Notes: generated from the letters alone by a model not told the origin. 64,000 nucleotides of DNA from Lysinibacillus sp. JNUCC-52 (GCF_015999545.1 NZ_CP065546.1:496001-560000), one strand, 5' to 3'; positions 35,119 through 42,094 are shown, numbered from the stretch's first letter. Numbers and translations are program-made.

Positions 35119-35544
35119 CTATTTCGTTTCAACAGCAATTTCTTTATATTTCGCATCCCAAGCGGGGTCAATTTTACTTAAAGAAACTGGGCGTAATGTT
35201 TCTTTGTGCGCTAGAATATGTACGGATTGTGCTGTAGCAGCAATCGTGCCATCTTCATGTAAAATTTCATAACCATATGTTGTACGTAGTCGATCATGCT
35301 TTTCTACCCAAGTACGAACAGTTGCTACTTGGCCATAGTGCATCGCTGCCTTATAAGAAATCGATAAATCCATCACTGGCGATACATAACCGTCTTTTTC
35401 TAGTGCTGCGTACTCAAATCCTACATCGCTCACTAACTGTGTACGTCCAATCTCCATCCAAATGATGTAGTTTGCGTGGTAGACGACGCCCATTTGGTCT
35501 GTCTCCGCATATCGAATCTCAATCTGTTTTTCACTCACAAACAT
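35119..35544 (-). CDS. Acyl-CoA thioesterase, hotdog fold (YbgC/4HBT type)
   Basis: The 141-residue protein has RYAETDQMGVVYHANYIIWME (about 9-29), the 4-hydroxybenzoyl-CoA thioesterase signature with the catalytic Asp/Asn region. Such enzymes hydrolyse short acyl-CoAs. ATG 35544 follows GAGGTG; the GTG three codons earlier lies in that site. This is the last clearly chromosomal gene before the prophage. Confidence 0.92.
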   Translation of the reverse strand: MFVSEKQIEIRYAETDQMGVVYHANYIIWMEIGRTQLVSDVGFEYAALEKDGYVSPVMDLSISYKAAMHYGQVATVRTWVEKHDRLRTTYGYEILHEDGTIAATAQSVHILAHKETLRPVSLSKIDPAWDAKYKEIAVETK

Positions 35545-35702
35545 TTTCTTCACCTCGTCCTACATTATAGCGTAAAAATGCTGAATTGGCGGGGTTTAAG
35601 CACTAGAGATGAAAAATAAACAAAAATTTAAATTTACAAAATTTAGAAATATAATTTTTATTTTTATTTAGGTAAAAAATGGTAGTATCCGTTTTCACCC
35701 TA

Positions 35703-35748
35703 TGTACCCCACTTATTTGGGGTACAAATTGGGGTACATTGGGGTACA
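35703..35748. repeat. TTGGGGTACA repeat cluster at the prophage left end
   Basis: Three direct copies of TTGGGGTACA (35717, 35729, 35739) follow one inverted half TGTACCCCA (35703-35711). It is placed between the last host gene and the first prophage gene, so it may be integrase arm sites or part of an attachment region. No matching sequence was seen at the right end. Confidence 0.5.
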
Positions 35749-35789
35749 CAAAATAAATAACTACACTGGGCAGGTGCTAAGGTTAAATA

Positions 35790-35830
35790 CAAAAAAGTCA
35801 CTCATTATCTTTCTAATGAGTGGCTTTCTT
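35790..35830. terminator. Bidirectional terminator at the left prophage end
   Basis: AGTCACTCATTA (35796-35807) pairs with TAATGAGTGGCT (35814-35825), flanked by A6 on the left and TTTCTTT on the right. The stop codon of the leftmost phage gene lies in the stem. Confidence 0.8.
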
Positions 35831-36125
35831 TATTGCTAACTTTTTCTTTTGTCAACATTTCATCTTCACCAGTTATAATGTTTCTTAATTTTAATAATTG
35901 GTTAATTACTACATCTAAACTTTCTACTTTATTAAAGCCAAGTGTTACAGGAGCATCATTTAAACTTAACATTTCACTCGTTTCTAATTCTGCACCAATT
36001 GGTAAGGGATCAATTCTACTAAATTGAATGGCCCCTGTTTTTAGCTTCTTATTTCCAACTATCCGAACACCTACATCTCCATCTCCAAATAATATTTGAA
36101 CAGAACTAGTTTTTAGTATTGGCAT
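35805..36125 (-). CDS. Phage protein of unknown function, end of the YolD module
   Basis: The 106-residue acidic protein starts MPILKTSSVQILFGDGDVGVR after AAAGGAG. Its first half looks like a small beta barrel (VRIVGNKKLKTGAIQFSRI). It overlaps the preceding gene by 20 bases and is the last gene of the SOS-promoted operon. No family recognised. Confidence 0.65.
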   Translation of the reverse strand: MPILKTSSVQILFGDGDVGVRIVGNKKLKTGAIQFSRIDPLPIGAELETSEMLSLNDAPVTLGFNKVESLDVVINQLLKLRNIITGEDEMLTKEKVSNKESHSLER

Positions 36126-36471
36126 TATAATTCTCCTTTAGGTAGTTAAATATCAAATTTTCCACTTGTGTTTTTAATGCTTGTTTTGCGTACCTAAGTA
36201 CTACATCTTCTCCAGGCGTTTTAATAACAACATCACTAAAATATTGATCTATATGAATCCACTTCACTACTACGATTTTTTGTTTAGCTAACATTCGTTT
36301 TTGATTGAAATAATCACTTCTTATATCTTTTAATAGGTCATCAACTATTTTTATATATACCTCTGACATTTTAAGGTTTTTTAGTTTATCGTAATCATTC
36401 TGCAACGATTTTACTGCCATATCTAAAAGGATAAATTCATGTACATTTCTGCGCTCATCTGGCTTAATCAT
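36106..36471 (-). CDS. Helical phage protein of unknown function
   Basis: The protein of about 121 residues is helical and charged (MIKPDERRNVHEFILLDMA to ENLIFNYLKENYNANTKN). Its ATG overlaps the end of the YolD-like gene, showing translational coupling in the SOS operon. It could be an accessory DNA-damage or polymerase-related factor, since YolD genes often neighbour UvrX-like polymerases, but no motif supports that directly. Confidence 0.65.
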   Translation of the reverse strand: MIKPDERRNVHEFILLDMAVKSLQNDYDKLKNLKMSEVYIKIVDDLLKDIRSDYFNQKRMLAKQKIVVVKWIHIDQYFSDVVIKTPGEDVVLRYAKQALKTQVENLIFNYLKENYNANTKN

Positions 36472-36802
36472 CAATATCTACCAGTGACGCTTTTTGTATC
36501 ATATCAAAGGTAATATGCTTGATTGATAAATCAGTATCTAGAAGTAACTCCTTTTTATAAATATCCGTTCCGGTAATCTTTCCAATTTCATCATATAATT
36601 TTTTATTCTTCCAAAGTGTGAGCTTAATTAGCTTTTGCATTTTGAAAGCTCTCTGAATTGTTTGCTCTATGTCTTCAAGTTCCCATTCAGTCAACTCACG
36701 CTTTTTATCGTAATACTGCTCCTTTTTCCACTCCTTTAACTTAACTAAATGTTCAGGTAGCATCAATGATGTCCATTTCATATTTCCACGATCATTTATC
36801 AT
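36464..36802 (-). CDS. YolD-like family protein
   Basis: The 112-residue protein contains MKWTSLMLPEHLVKLKEWKKEQ, then ELTEWELEDIEQTIQRAFKMQKLIKLTLWKN and a terminal beta part ending in ITFDMIQKASLV, matching the YolD-like layout. YolD proteins are SOS-associated and usually paired with Y-family polymerase UvrX, which is missing here. The start at 36802 is chosen because GGAGAG precedes it. Second gene of the SOS operon. Confidence 0.78.
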   Translation of the reverse strand: MINDRGNMKWTSLMLPEHLVKLKEWKKEQYYDKKRELTEWELEDIEQTIQRAFKMQKLIKLTLWKNKKLYDEIGKITGTDIYKKELLLDTDLSIKHITFDMIQKASLVDIDD

Positions 36803-36820
36803 TACAATCACTCTCCACGA

Positions 36821-37093
36821 TTATTCAACGTCAGATACTTTTAAAATATCTAGAAAATGTATCTTATGGATGCCCATATATCTGTCTTTTATGTGGATTA
36901 ATTTAGTGTTTGCATCCATTTTTACGACTGTACCCTCTAACAGCTCATCATGTTTGTAAATTGTGTATGTATAAACTTTATTTTCTTTCATCGATTCTGT
37001 TAAGGTATATGCGATTTCCTCAAGGTCAAATTCATCACGATCTAAATGCTTAGGTTCTTTCTTTTTTGCTGGTGTTTTTGTTTTAGCAGCCAT
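36821..37093 (-). CDS. YolD-like protein, first gene of the SOS operon
   Basis: The 90-residue protein has a basic N-terminus (MAAKTKTPAKKKEPKHL), then DEFDLEEIAYTLTESMKENK and beta strands YTYTIYKHDELLEGTVVKMD ending IHKIHFLDILKV, a shorter YolD-type domain. ATG 37093 follows GGAGAG; upstream codons in frame overlap the promoter and LexA boxes and are discarded. The promoter is fully visible and DNA-damage inducible by its operators. Confidence 0.75.
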   Translation of the reverse strand: MAAKTKTPAKKKEPKHLDRDEFDLEEIAYTLTESMKENKVYTYTIYKHDELLEGTVVKMDANTKLIHIKDRYMGIHKIHFLDILKVSDVE

Positions 37094-37110
37094 ATCAACT
37101 CTCCTAATAA

Positions 37111-37122
37111 GAACATTTGTTT
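37111..37122. promoter_or_regulatory. Second, weaker LexA/DinR box
   Basis: GAACATTTGTTT differs by one base from GAAC-N4-GTTC, the Bacillus LexA core. It lies 23 bases from the perfect box, just downstream of the -10 element. Confidence 0.65.
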
Positions 37123-37127
37123 GTTTT

Positions 37128-37156
37128 ATTATAGAACTAACGTTCTCTTTTGACAA
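37128..37156 (-). promoter_or_regulatory. SigA promoter with a LexA box filling the spacer
   Basis: Minus-strand TTGTCA (37151-37156) and TATAAT (37128-37133) are exactly 17 bases apart. The spacer contains GAACTAACGTTC on the plus strand (37134-37145), a perfect GAAC-N4-GTTC palindrome adjoining the -10. LexA bound here would block RNA polymerase. Confidence 0.85.
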
Positions 37157-37197
37157 TATATTTATTTGGATTTATGGGAAATAAATAGTAAAATAGG

Positions 37198-37226
37198 TTG
37201 ACTTTCAATACTAGTACTAGTATAAT
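37198..37226 (+). promoter_or_regulatory. Strong SigA promoter for the small plus-strand genes
   Basis: TTGACT (37198-37203), a 17-base spacer and TATAAT (37221-37226). The spacer holds the palindrome ACTAGTACTAGT, which may be an operator. Confidence 0.8.
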
Positions 37227-37251
37227 TAAAGTATAGAAAGGAGGTGAACAA

Positions 37252-37389
37252 GTGGAATACTTAGGAACAATAATAGCCCTAGTGTTCATTGCATTACAAC
37301 TTCAATCAAAATGGCTCGACAACCAAAAAAAGAAGTTAGAAAATGAACAACTAAGGCTACAAAACAGAAGAACAAGAAGAGGGGGTTAA
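37252..37389 (+). CDS. 45-residue membrane microprotein
   Basis: GTG start directly follows AAAGGAGGTG at an ideal distance, 26 bases after the promoter -10. The product begins MEYLGTIIALVFIALQLQSK (one membrane helix) and continues with a strongly basic tail ending QNRRTRRGG. The layout resembles small type I toxins or phage membrane microproteins, but no antisense RNA was identified. Confidence 0.65.
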   Translation: MEYLGTIIALVFIALQLQSKWLDNQKKKLENEQLRLQNRRTRRGG

Positions 37390-37423
37390 CCCCTCCTTGT
37401 TTCCTAAAGTATACCATGAGCCC

Positions 37424-37570
37424 ATGAAAATATTAAATATTATACTCATTGTCTTACTTATTGCCTTGCTTGCGTTATATGTAAGAGGTTACTTCTTAAA
37501 ACGTGAGCAAAGAAGATTATTGAAGGAACGTGATGAAAGTGTCAAAAAATCCTCAAACGGAAGCAAATAA
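37424..37570 (+). CDS. 48-residue membrane microprotein
   Basis: MKILNIILIVLLIALLALYV is a single hydrophobic helix, followed by a charged tail with KREQRRLLKERDES. The ribosome binding site is weak. It overlaps the next gene by 38 bases in a different frame. Same helix-plus-basic-tail design as its neighbour. Confidence 0.55.
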   Translation: MKILNIILIVLLIALLALYVRGYFLKREQRRLLKERDESVKKSSNGSK

Positions 37571-37742
37571 ACGGTGGCAAGAAAAGAATAAAGAGCGTGC
37601 GAAATACACAAGTGCCCGATCTAGGGCACGTAGCTTTATCAAAAATTCAGCTTTAGAAGAAGATTTAGATGAGTTTATGGAATTGATATTGGAGCGTAAA
37701 CAAATGTTGAATGATATGGAAAAAGACCAAGATGGCATTTAG
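37533..37742 (+). CDS. Small phage protein with KRWQEKNKERAKY motif
   Basis: The 69-residue protein MKVSKNPQTEANKRWQEKNK... has a basic first half with ARSRARSFI and an acidic helical second half (EEDLDEFMELILERKQML). Similar short proteins are frequent in Gram-positive phages and mobile elements, without known function. GAAGGAACG precedes the ATG. Third gene from the plus-strand promoter, converging on the amidase. Confidence 0.7.
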   Translation: MKVSKNPQTEANKRWQEKNKERAKYTSARSRARSFIKNSALEEDLDEFMELILERKQMLNDMEKDQDGI

Positions 37743-37760
37743 CTTTCTTGGTCTTTTTCT
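37721..37760. terminator. Bidirectional terminator between the microgene operon and the amidase
   Basis: AAAGACCAAGA (37722-37732) and TCTTGGTCTTT (37746-37756) are perfect arms; T5 follows on the plus strand. Confidence 0.85.
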
Positions 37761-37763
37761 TTC

Positions 37764-38447
37764 CTATAAAGTTCGCTTTACAACTGAAATCAGCAAACCT
37801 AACGCCTCGCCATCTGTCATTGAGCCCACTTTTTCGCTATGGTCCACCTTTAAGATTCCTTTTTGGTATGTCTCTTTTAACAAGCATTTCAAATCCTCTT
37901 TAGCAGTTGATGTTAGTGTGTTAGTCACTTTTGCTTCCTCCTTTTGTTGGATAGTTATTTTTGGTTTCATAGCTTCTTCAATTCGTTTTAAGAAGCTAAA
38001 CCATCGGTTTTCACTTAAAATACGATGCGGACAGTATTTTCCGTTCCAGTCTTGATGCTTTTTAACTCGTTCAATTCCCCATTCATATTGTTTTAGTAAC
38101 GAGGCTATATACTGCACTGCATTTTCCTCAGCAGCAGTATAACGCGCTCCTCCACTTTTGCTGTAGCAAATTTCAACACCAATGGATTTACGATTACCGT
38201 TACCTTGACCATCACCACAATGCCAGCCGTTGCGATTATATGGAATGGCTTGGATAACTTCTACATCATCAACAGCAACATGATAAGAAACTTGATTGTC
38301 GTTAGTTATCATGTATTTAATCTCATTGGCTGCAGAAGCATCATTTGCTGTGTTGTGTACACTAATATACTGAGGTGTCATAGTGTAAGGCGATTTTATT
38401 GAATACTTACTAGATGGCAATAAGTTTTGTTTAAAAACGTAAGCCAT
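37764..38447 (-). CDS. Phage endolysin, N-acetylmuramoyl-L-alanine amidase
   Basis: The 227-residue protein has an Amidase_2 (PGRP-like) domain (about 1-155): zinc His in QYISVHNTAND, then GWHCGDGQG, the acidic NRKSIGVEICYS, and HQDWNGKYCPHRI carrying the other metal ligands. The C-terminal 60 residues (TSTAKEDLKCLLKETYQKG, DHSEKVGSMTDGEAL) form a small helical wall-binding or dimer domain. It cuts the bond between muramic acid and the stem peptide for lysis, similar to XlyA/CwlA. Its start overlaps the holin stop. Confidence 0.93.
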   Translation of the reverse strand: MAYVFKQNLLPSSKYSIKSPYTMTPQYISVHNTANDASAANEIKYMITNDNQVSYHVAVDDVEVIQAIPYNRNGWHCGDGQGNGNRKSIGVEICYSKSGGARYTAAEENAVQYIASLLKQYEWGIERVKKHQDWNGKYCPHRILSENRWFSFLKRIEEAMKPKITIQQKEEAKVTNTLTSTAKEDLKCLLKETYQKGILKVDHSEKVGSMTDGEALGLLISVVKRTL

Positions 38448-38713
38448 TATTGCTCACCTTCTTTTTTAGCAGCCTTTAATAAATCAAAAGTTCCCGAAGC
38501 TGTTAGACCAGCCACAAAGCCAGCCATCAACATCACATATGCTGGATACTCTGATAACGGCCAACAAACTATGCCAATAAAAATACCAATCACTACCGAC
38601 GTGATTGGCATGTATTGCGTATTAATTTTAAATGTCTTTTTCAGTACTTCCGAAACAGCTAATACGATAGCCACCATCACCATTGCAATCATAAAAATGT
38701 TTGTTAAATCCAT
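38447..38713 (-). CDS. Phage holin
   Basis: The 88-residue protein has three hydrophobic stretches (about 5-23, 35-50, 56-74) and a charged tail LLKAAKKEGEQ. Small size, membrane helices and position directly before the amidase identify it as a holin. It overlaps both neighbours by one base, so the lysis genes are translated together. Confidence 0.85.
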   Translation of the reverse strand: MDLTNIFMIAMVMVAIVLAVSEVLKKTFKINTQYMPITSVVIGIFIGIVCWPLSEYPAYVMLMAGFVAGLTASGTFDLLKAAKKEGEQ

Positions 38714-39012
38714 TATTCATCATCCTTTTCAGTAGTTTTGTTTTTAAGTGAGTGTTTTTCAATACGGTCCACCCGACCTTCCAATACGTTCAGCGATCGG
38801 TTCATACCTTCGAGTGCAATTGCCGTTCTTTCTTGTGACTCATTAGACCGTTCTAAGTGGTCCATTAATTTATTTTCGCGTTCTTCTGCTCGGTTCATTA
38901 GATTATCGTTTTTGCTAATTAAATAGCGAAATGCCCCAAACGCTATAATTAAACAAGCTATCGCCCATACTGCTTGGCTTGTAGCAATTTCATTTACTGC
39001 AGCTACATCCAT
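38713..39012 (-). CDS. BhlA/UviB-type holin-like protein
   Basis: The 99-residue protein has an N-terminal membrane helix (about 12-29) followed by a coiled coil with NRAEERENKLMDHLERSNESQERTA, the BhlA/UviB signature, and a basic end. XhlA has the opposite order (coil, then helix), so BhlA is the better name. It probably cooperates with the holin. Its leader (GGGCAAAGGATTGGTGATG) is duplicated about 965 bases upstream, marking a cassette insertion. Confidence 0.85.
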   Translation of the reverse strand: MDVAAVNEIATSQAVWAIACLIIAFGAFRYLISKNDNLMNRAEERENKLMDHLERSNESQERTAIALEGMNRSLNVLEGRVDRIEKHSLKNKTTEKDDE

Positions 39013-39056
39013 TCCATCACCAATCCTTTGCCCTATTCAATAAAAATAAAAAGCCA

Positions 39057-39110
39057 TGAGAAGCATCGAGATTCAGTAACATGTACCGTTGCGCATCTCA
39101 ATTGCTTTCA
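39057..39110 (-). repeat. 54-nt conserved hairpin element, copy B
   Basis: Same 54-base element as at 24762 and 40022, with invariant TGTACCGTTGC. On the minus strand it folds into a two-part stem and ends in TTTTTATTTTT, so it can act as a terminator. It lies between the moron gene's own terminator and the BhlA leader. Confidence 0.8.
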
Positions 39111-39132
39111 GAGTGCTAATTAATGCAAAATA

Positions 39133-39158
39133 AAAAGCACCTCGTTGAGAGTGCTTTG
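39133..39158 (-). terminator. Terminator of the 39160 gene
   Basis: AAAAGCACCTC pairs imperfectly with GAGAGTGCTTTG; on the minus strand TTTTTATTTTG follows. Confidence 0.8.
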
Positions 39159-39159
39159 T

Positions 39160-39855
39160 TTAATGTTTCTTTTTTAATAACTTTATTGGCTTATTAGTTG
39201 ATACTGCCCAAAATCCCTCCGGCTCAAAAGTAAAATTCGCATCAATAAACCCATCTTTTTGTAATTCATGAACTGCTTCGAAAAACAACTCAAATTGCTC
39301 CTCTTTGAAGCTGTTAGTAAAAAGTGCTTCCTCCAATTGCTTAAAGGATACATCACCTTCTCCTAATATATCCAAAACCTTCTCTTTCATATCTTGCTTT
39401 ATTACATTGAATTCTATCTCTTTTGATTCTTTAAGTAAGTCCATGAAAGAGTCCTTTAATTCTTCTCTACTAATATTATCAAAAGCTAACTTTTTTACTT
39501 GTTCTGTAACTAAATCGTCAATCTGCTTATTTATTTCATGGGATTGCTCGTTAACATCTGTATTTCTATCCACTTGTTTCCTCATATGTGTAACAGTTTC
39601 TTTTACCATAGTGAAAGTATCTGCATACATTGTATCAAACATTTTTTCTAACTTTTCCACATTTGAATTTATTTTATTAGTTGAATCCTTCATTTCCTTA
39701 GCTGAAACATCAGACATTTTATAAAATGTTATTGATAACCAAATTGCAAGTCCTGCCATTACTAGAGACGCGGCCCCAGAAAATATAGCAATTACATCAA
39801 CCCATCCTAACGAGACTTCAATTACTGAATTTACTTTACTTGGTTCTATAGACAT
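39160..39855 (-). CDS. Membrane-anchored coiled-coil protein, phage moron
   Basis: The 231-residue protein (start MSIEPSKV after AAGGAAGGGAC) has one N-terminal membrane helix (about 18-42, VDVIAIFSGAASLVMAGLAI). A long coiled coil follows (about 45-120), then a C-terminal winged-helix-like end (GDVSFKQLEEALFTNSFKEEQFEL, GFIDANFTFEPEGFWAV). Flanked on both sides by copies of the 54-nt element and with its own terminator, it is an independent cassette between tail and lysis genes. The role is unknown; superinfection exclusion or host-benefit functions are common for such positions. Confidence 0.7.
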   Translation of the reverse strand: MSIEPSKVNSVIEVSLGWVDVIAIFSGAASLVMAGLAIWLSITFYKMSDVSAKEMKDSTNKINSNVEKLEKMFDTMYADTFTMVKETVTHMRKQVDRNTDVNEQSHEINKQIDDLVTEQVKKLAFDNISREELKDSFMDLLKESKEIEFNVIKQDMKEKVLDILGEGDVSFKQLEEALFTNSFKEEQFELFFEAVHELQKDGFIDANFTFEPEGFWAVSTNKPIKLLKKKH

Positions 39856-40021
39856 ATGTCCCTTCCTTTCGTCTGCACTCTCTAATATACGACAAAAGGA
39901 ATGTAATTCCAATGAAAATTTTCATACACATTATTAGTCTTTTGAATGCGTAAATTATTTGTTACTAAACAATATGGGACATTACATCACCAATCCTTTG
40001 CCCATTTCATTAAAAAAGCCA

Positions 40022-40075
40022 TGAGAAGTATCGAGAATCAGTACAGTGTACCGTTGCCCATCTCAATTGCTCTCA
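40022..40075 (-). repeat. 54-nt conserved hairpin element, copy C, with duplicated bhlA leader
   Basis: This copy differs from B by few bases and is followed (minus strand) by T6. The GGGCAAAGGATTGGTGATG leader of bhlA comes next, but without the gene. The stretch 39984-40075 therefore duplicates 39015-39110. Confidence 0.85.
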
Positions 40076-40096
40076 TAACATAAATCTAATGACTAT

Positions 40097-40123
40097 AAAA
40101 AAACGCACCCATTGGATGCGCAT
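40097..40123 (-). terminator. Terminator of the 40126 gene
   Basis: CGCACCC/GGATGCG stem with T7 on the minus strand, placed directly at the stop codon of the 40126 gene. Confidence 0.8.
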
Positions 40124-40125
40124 TG

Positions 40126-40587
40126 CTAATTCATATTATTAAGCCTGTATTCCTTTAAAATATTTTCAATCTCAGTTAATATCTTGTCAAAAATTAATAA
40201 CAATTGGTCATTTTGTTCTCTTTCTATTTCTTCGAAGAAGTCTGCTGCCATGATTATCCTATCCATTTCTCGTACATTATAGGCAATTTCTTGATCTAAC
40301 AAATGATACTTCGAAAAGAAAATTGGTCTAAAATTTTCTCGATAATTTTTTATATTAAACTCGGTGAAACCTCCACCTGCATAAAACTGCATTTGAAATT
40401 CACCATCTAGTTTCAATATATCGTTGTAAATTAGAAATTTCTCTATCCTTTGAGATTCCTTTTCCTTTTCAGAATCTCTCCTCATTTGTTTATTTAATGT
40501 ATTATTTTGAGTAAGAAATGTTATTCCGCCACCTACTATTACACCTAGTAGTGGTAATACTCCAACAAAAATTTGATACCAGTTCAT
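40126..40587 (-). CDS. Membrane-anchored unknown protein, phage moron
   Basis: The 153-residue protein starts MNWYQIFVGVLPLLGVIVGG, one membrane helix, followed by a cytoplasmic helical domain (QMRRDSEKEKESQRIEKFL to ILTEIENILKEYRLNNMN). Similar one-TM proteins with a short helical domain occur in prophages and plasmids without known function. AAGGGAAG precedes the start. It carries its own terminator and the 54-nt element downstream. Confidence 0.65.
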   Translation of the reverse strand: MNWYQIFVGVLPLLGVIVGGGITFLTQNNTLNKQMRRDSEKEKESQRIEKFLIYNDILKLDGEFQMQFYAGGGFTEFNIKNYRENFRPIFFSKYHLLDQEIAYNVREMDRIIMAADFFEEIEREQNDQLLLIFDKILTEIENILKEYRLNNMN

Positions 40588-40707
40588 AAATCCACTTCCC
40601 TTCAAACTTCTCATATTAACTAAGGAATGGATTCTCCTTCAATATTTTTAAATTACATAATCATTGGACAAAAGAAGACATAACTCAACTGTTTTATAAA
40701 ATTTAGT

Positions 40708-41331
40708 TTACTCGTTGATAAAATTTAACAACTCTATCCCTAACGGTGAGATCTCAGTCTTATCTGAATAACTTATAGCTGCACCTTTAGTGTCGCCTAC
40801 CAATTTACCGCGATAAGCAATATGGATTAATCCAATACCTTCAAGTTTATCTTCAATGAATGTAATAATATTTGCGCTGGCATTTACTCCAGGTAGAAAT
40901 TCTATTCCATCTCGTAAAGATTTTAAATAGTCTATTTCAATAAATCTTAACTTATCCAGTATATCAAATATTAATATCAATTGAGATTCATCTAATGTAT
41001 CCACTTCTATAAATCTTTTGATAGAGTTCACTACAAACTTTAATTTCTGTTCCTCATCTTCTTCTAATAATTTTTGCAAAAAGATAGGTAACACAAAATC
41101 TTTCATTTGCTCAACCTTCTCTTGATTCGGTGTTGCAGAAATTAAATCTCTAATTTGGTTAATTTCTGCCTCTACAGAGGTTAACCTTTTTGCAAGCCTT
41201 CTTATTTTTAGGTTAGTAAGAAAGCTCCCTAATACAGGAGTCATATCTGCTGCGCTTTCACTAATTACTTCTGCTATATCTAATTTTTCAAAATCAGCTA
41301 AATCTTTAAGTGCGTTCATTATATTATGCAC
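40708..41331 (-). CDS. Unknown helical protein, phage moron
   Basis: The 207-residue helical protein has a coiled-coil part (LAKRLTSVEAEINQIRDLI, about 48-66) and a C-terminal segment (IGLIHIAYRGKLVGDTKGAA...ISPLGIELLNFINE) that looks like a winged helix. GTG at 41331 fits GGGGG at 8 bases; ATG at 41319 is an alternative. No membrane helix. It is separated by gaps from both neighbours, so it is transcribed as an extra gene rather than as part of the tail operon. Function unknown. Confidence 0.65.
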   Translation of the reverse strand: MHNIMNALKDLADFEKLDIAEVISESAADMTPVLGSFLTNLKIRRLAKRLTSVEAEINQIRDLISATPNQEKVEQMKDFVLPIFLQKLLEEDEEQKLKFVVNSIKRFIEVDTLDESQLILIFDILDKLRFIEIDYLKSLRDGIEFLPGVNASANIITFIEDKLEGIGLIHIAYRGKLVGDTKGAAISYSDKTEISPLGIELLNFINE

Positions 41332-41381
41332 AATTCATTCCCCCTTCAGAACATAATTCTATTTATCTTAGGGGAAACCCT

Positions 41382-41564
41382 TTAAAAATATTTTGACTCT
41401 AACTTTTCATAGAGGATTTTCATTTCTTTTACTGCTTGTAATGTTAAGCTATCCAAACTATCTTTACCGTTTTTATCAATAAATATATTAAACCCGTTCA
41501 TTGTATATTGCAAAGATGTCATTATTACTGATAACTCATCATCTGTTAGCTCTATATTATTCAA
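41382..41564 (-). CDS. Small unknown protein, phage moron region
   Basis: About 60 residues, NNIELTDDELSVIMTSLQYT through MKILYEKLESKYF, predicted helical. The start is uncertain: TTG at 41564 follows AAGGGACGGAGG, while the longer frame to 41600 lacks a site. It is the first of the extra genes after the tail module. Confidence 0.5.
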   Translation of the reverse strand: MNNIELTDDELSVIMTSLQYTMNGFNIFIDKNGKDSLDSLTLQAVKEMKILYEKLESKYF

Positions 41565-41653
41565 ATACCTCCGTCCCTTCTGACACTTTTGTGTTATCAA
41601 TTTATATTTATTCTATCCAATTATCTCGGCTTTTACTGAACTAAATGGGAAGA

Positions 41654-41806
41654 TTATTCACCATAAACAGTGCCAATTAATGCAACTAGCGATTGAAATT
41701 CATCATCAGATAATAACAGCCCAATCATTGATACACGTTTAGTAGCTGTATCCTTTGTGTAAACCTTTCCTTTAATCATTTTTTCCCATAACTCATATGT
41801 GCTCAT
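41654..41806 (-). CDS. XkdX-like small tail-region protein
   Basis: This 50-residue frame reads MSTYELWEKMIKGKVYTKDT and ends ALIGTVYGE. The start is 1 base after the XkdW stop (TAATATG), so it is translationally coupled. The size, W-x-x-M/K-x-G-x-I/V pattern and position after xkdW match XkdX-type proteins of PBSX-like phages. Function unknown. Confidence 0.75.
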   Translation of the reverse strand: MSTYELWEKMIKGKVYTKDTATKRVSMIGLLLSDDEFQSLVALIGTVYGE

Positions 41807-41807
41807 A

Positions 41808-42080
41808 TTACGCGCCTCCAGACGAATTTAATTCTAACAACATCGTTTGATATTGATTTTCTGCTAATATTTTTTCTTCAATCGTTGGTTGAGTTTCGAC
41901 TGGTTCAGGAATGATATGTGCTGTAAATTCATCAGCTTCGGAATTGTATAAAAACCCTTCTTCTATTCCTTCTCGTCCAGTAATGTCTAAAAAGTCCTCT
42001 GGATTAGGGTAAGGCGGTAATTCTTCTGCCTCGAATATCCAATATGCTGCATTATCTACAATTTGAACAAACTTTTTCAT
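41808..42080 (-). CDS. XkdW-like phage protein
   Basis: The 90-residue acidic protein starts MKKFVQIVDNAAYWIFEAEE and ends in a helix with IEEKILAENQYQTMLLEL. It has the XkdW pattern of a short beta head and a C-terminal helix, as in PBSX. Placed behind the tail fibre and before the XkdX-like gene; probably a fibre-associated or assembly factor. Confidence 0.75.
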   Translation of the reverse strand: MKKFVQIVDNAAYWIFEAEELPPYPNPEDFLDITGREGIEEGFLYNSEADEFTAHIIPEPVETQPTIEEKILAENQYQTMLLELNSSGGA

Positions 42081-42094
42081 GTTCTTTGGCTCCT

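Noticed and set aside
35703-35748. TTGGGGTACA repeats as a CRISPR array
   Set aside because: Units are 10 bases with 0-2 base spacers; no cas gene or spacer structure is present.
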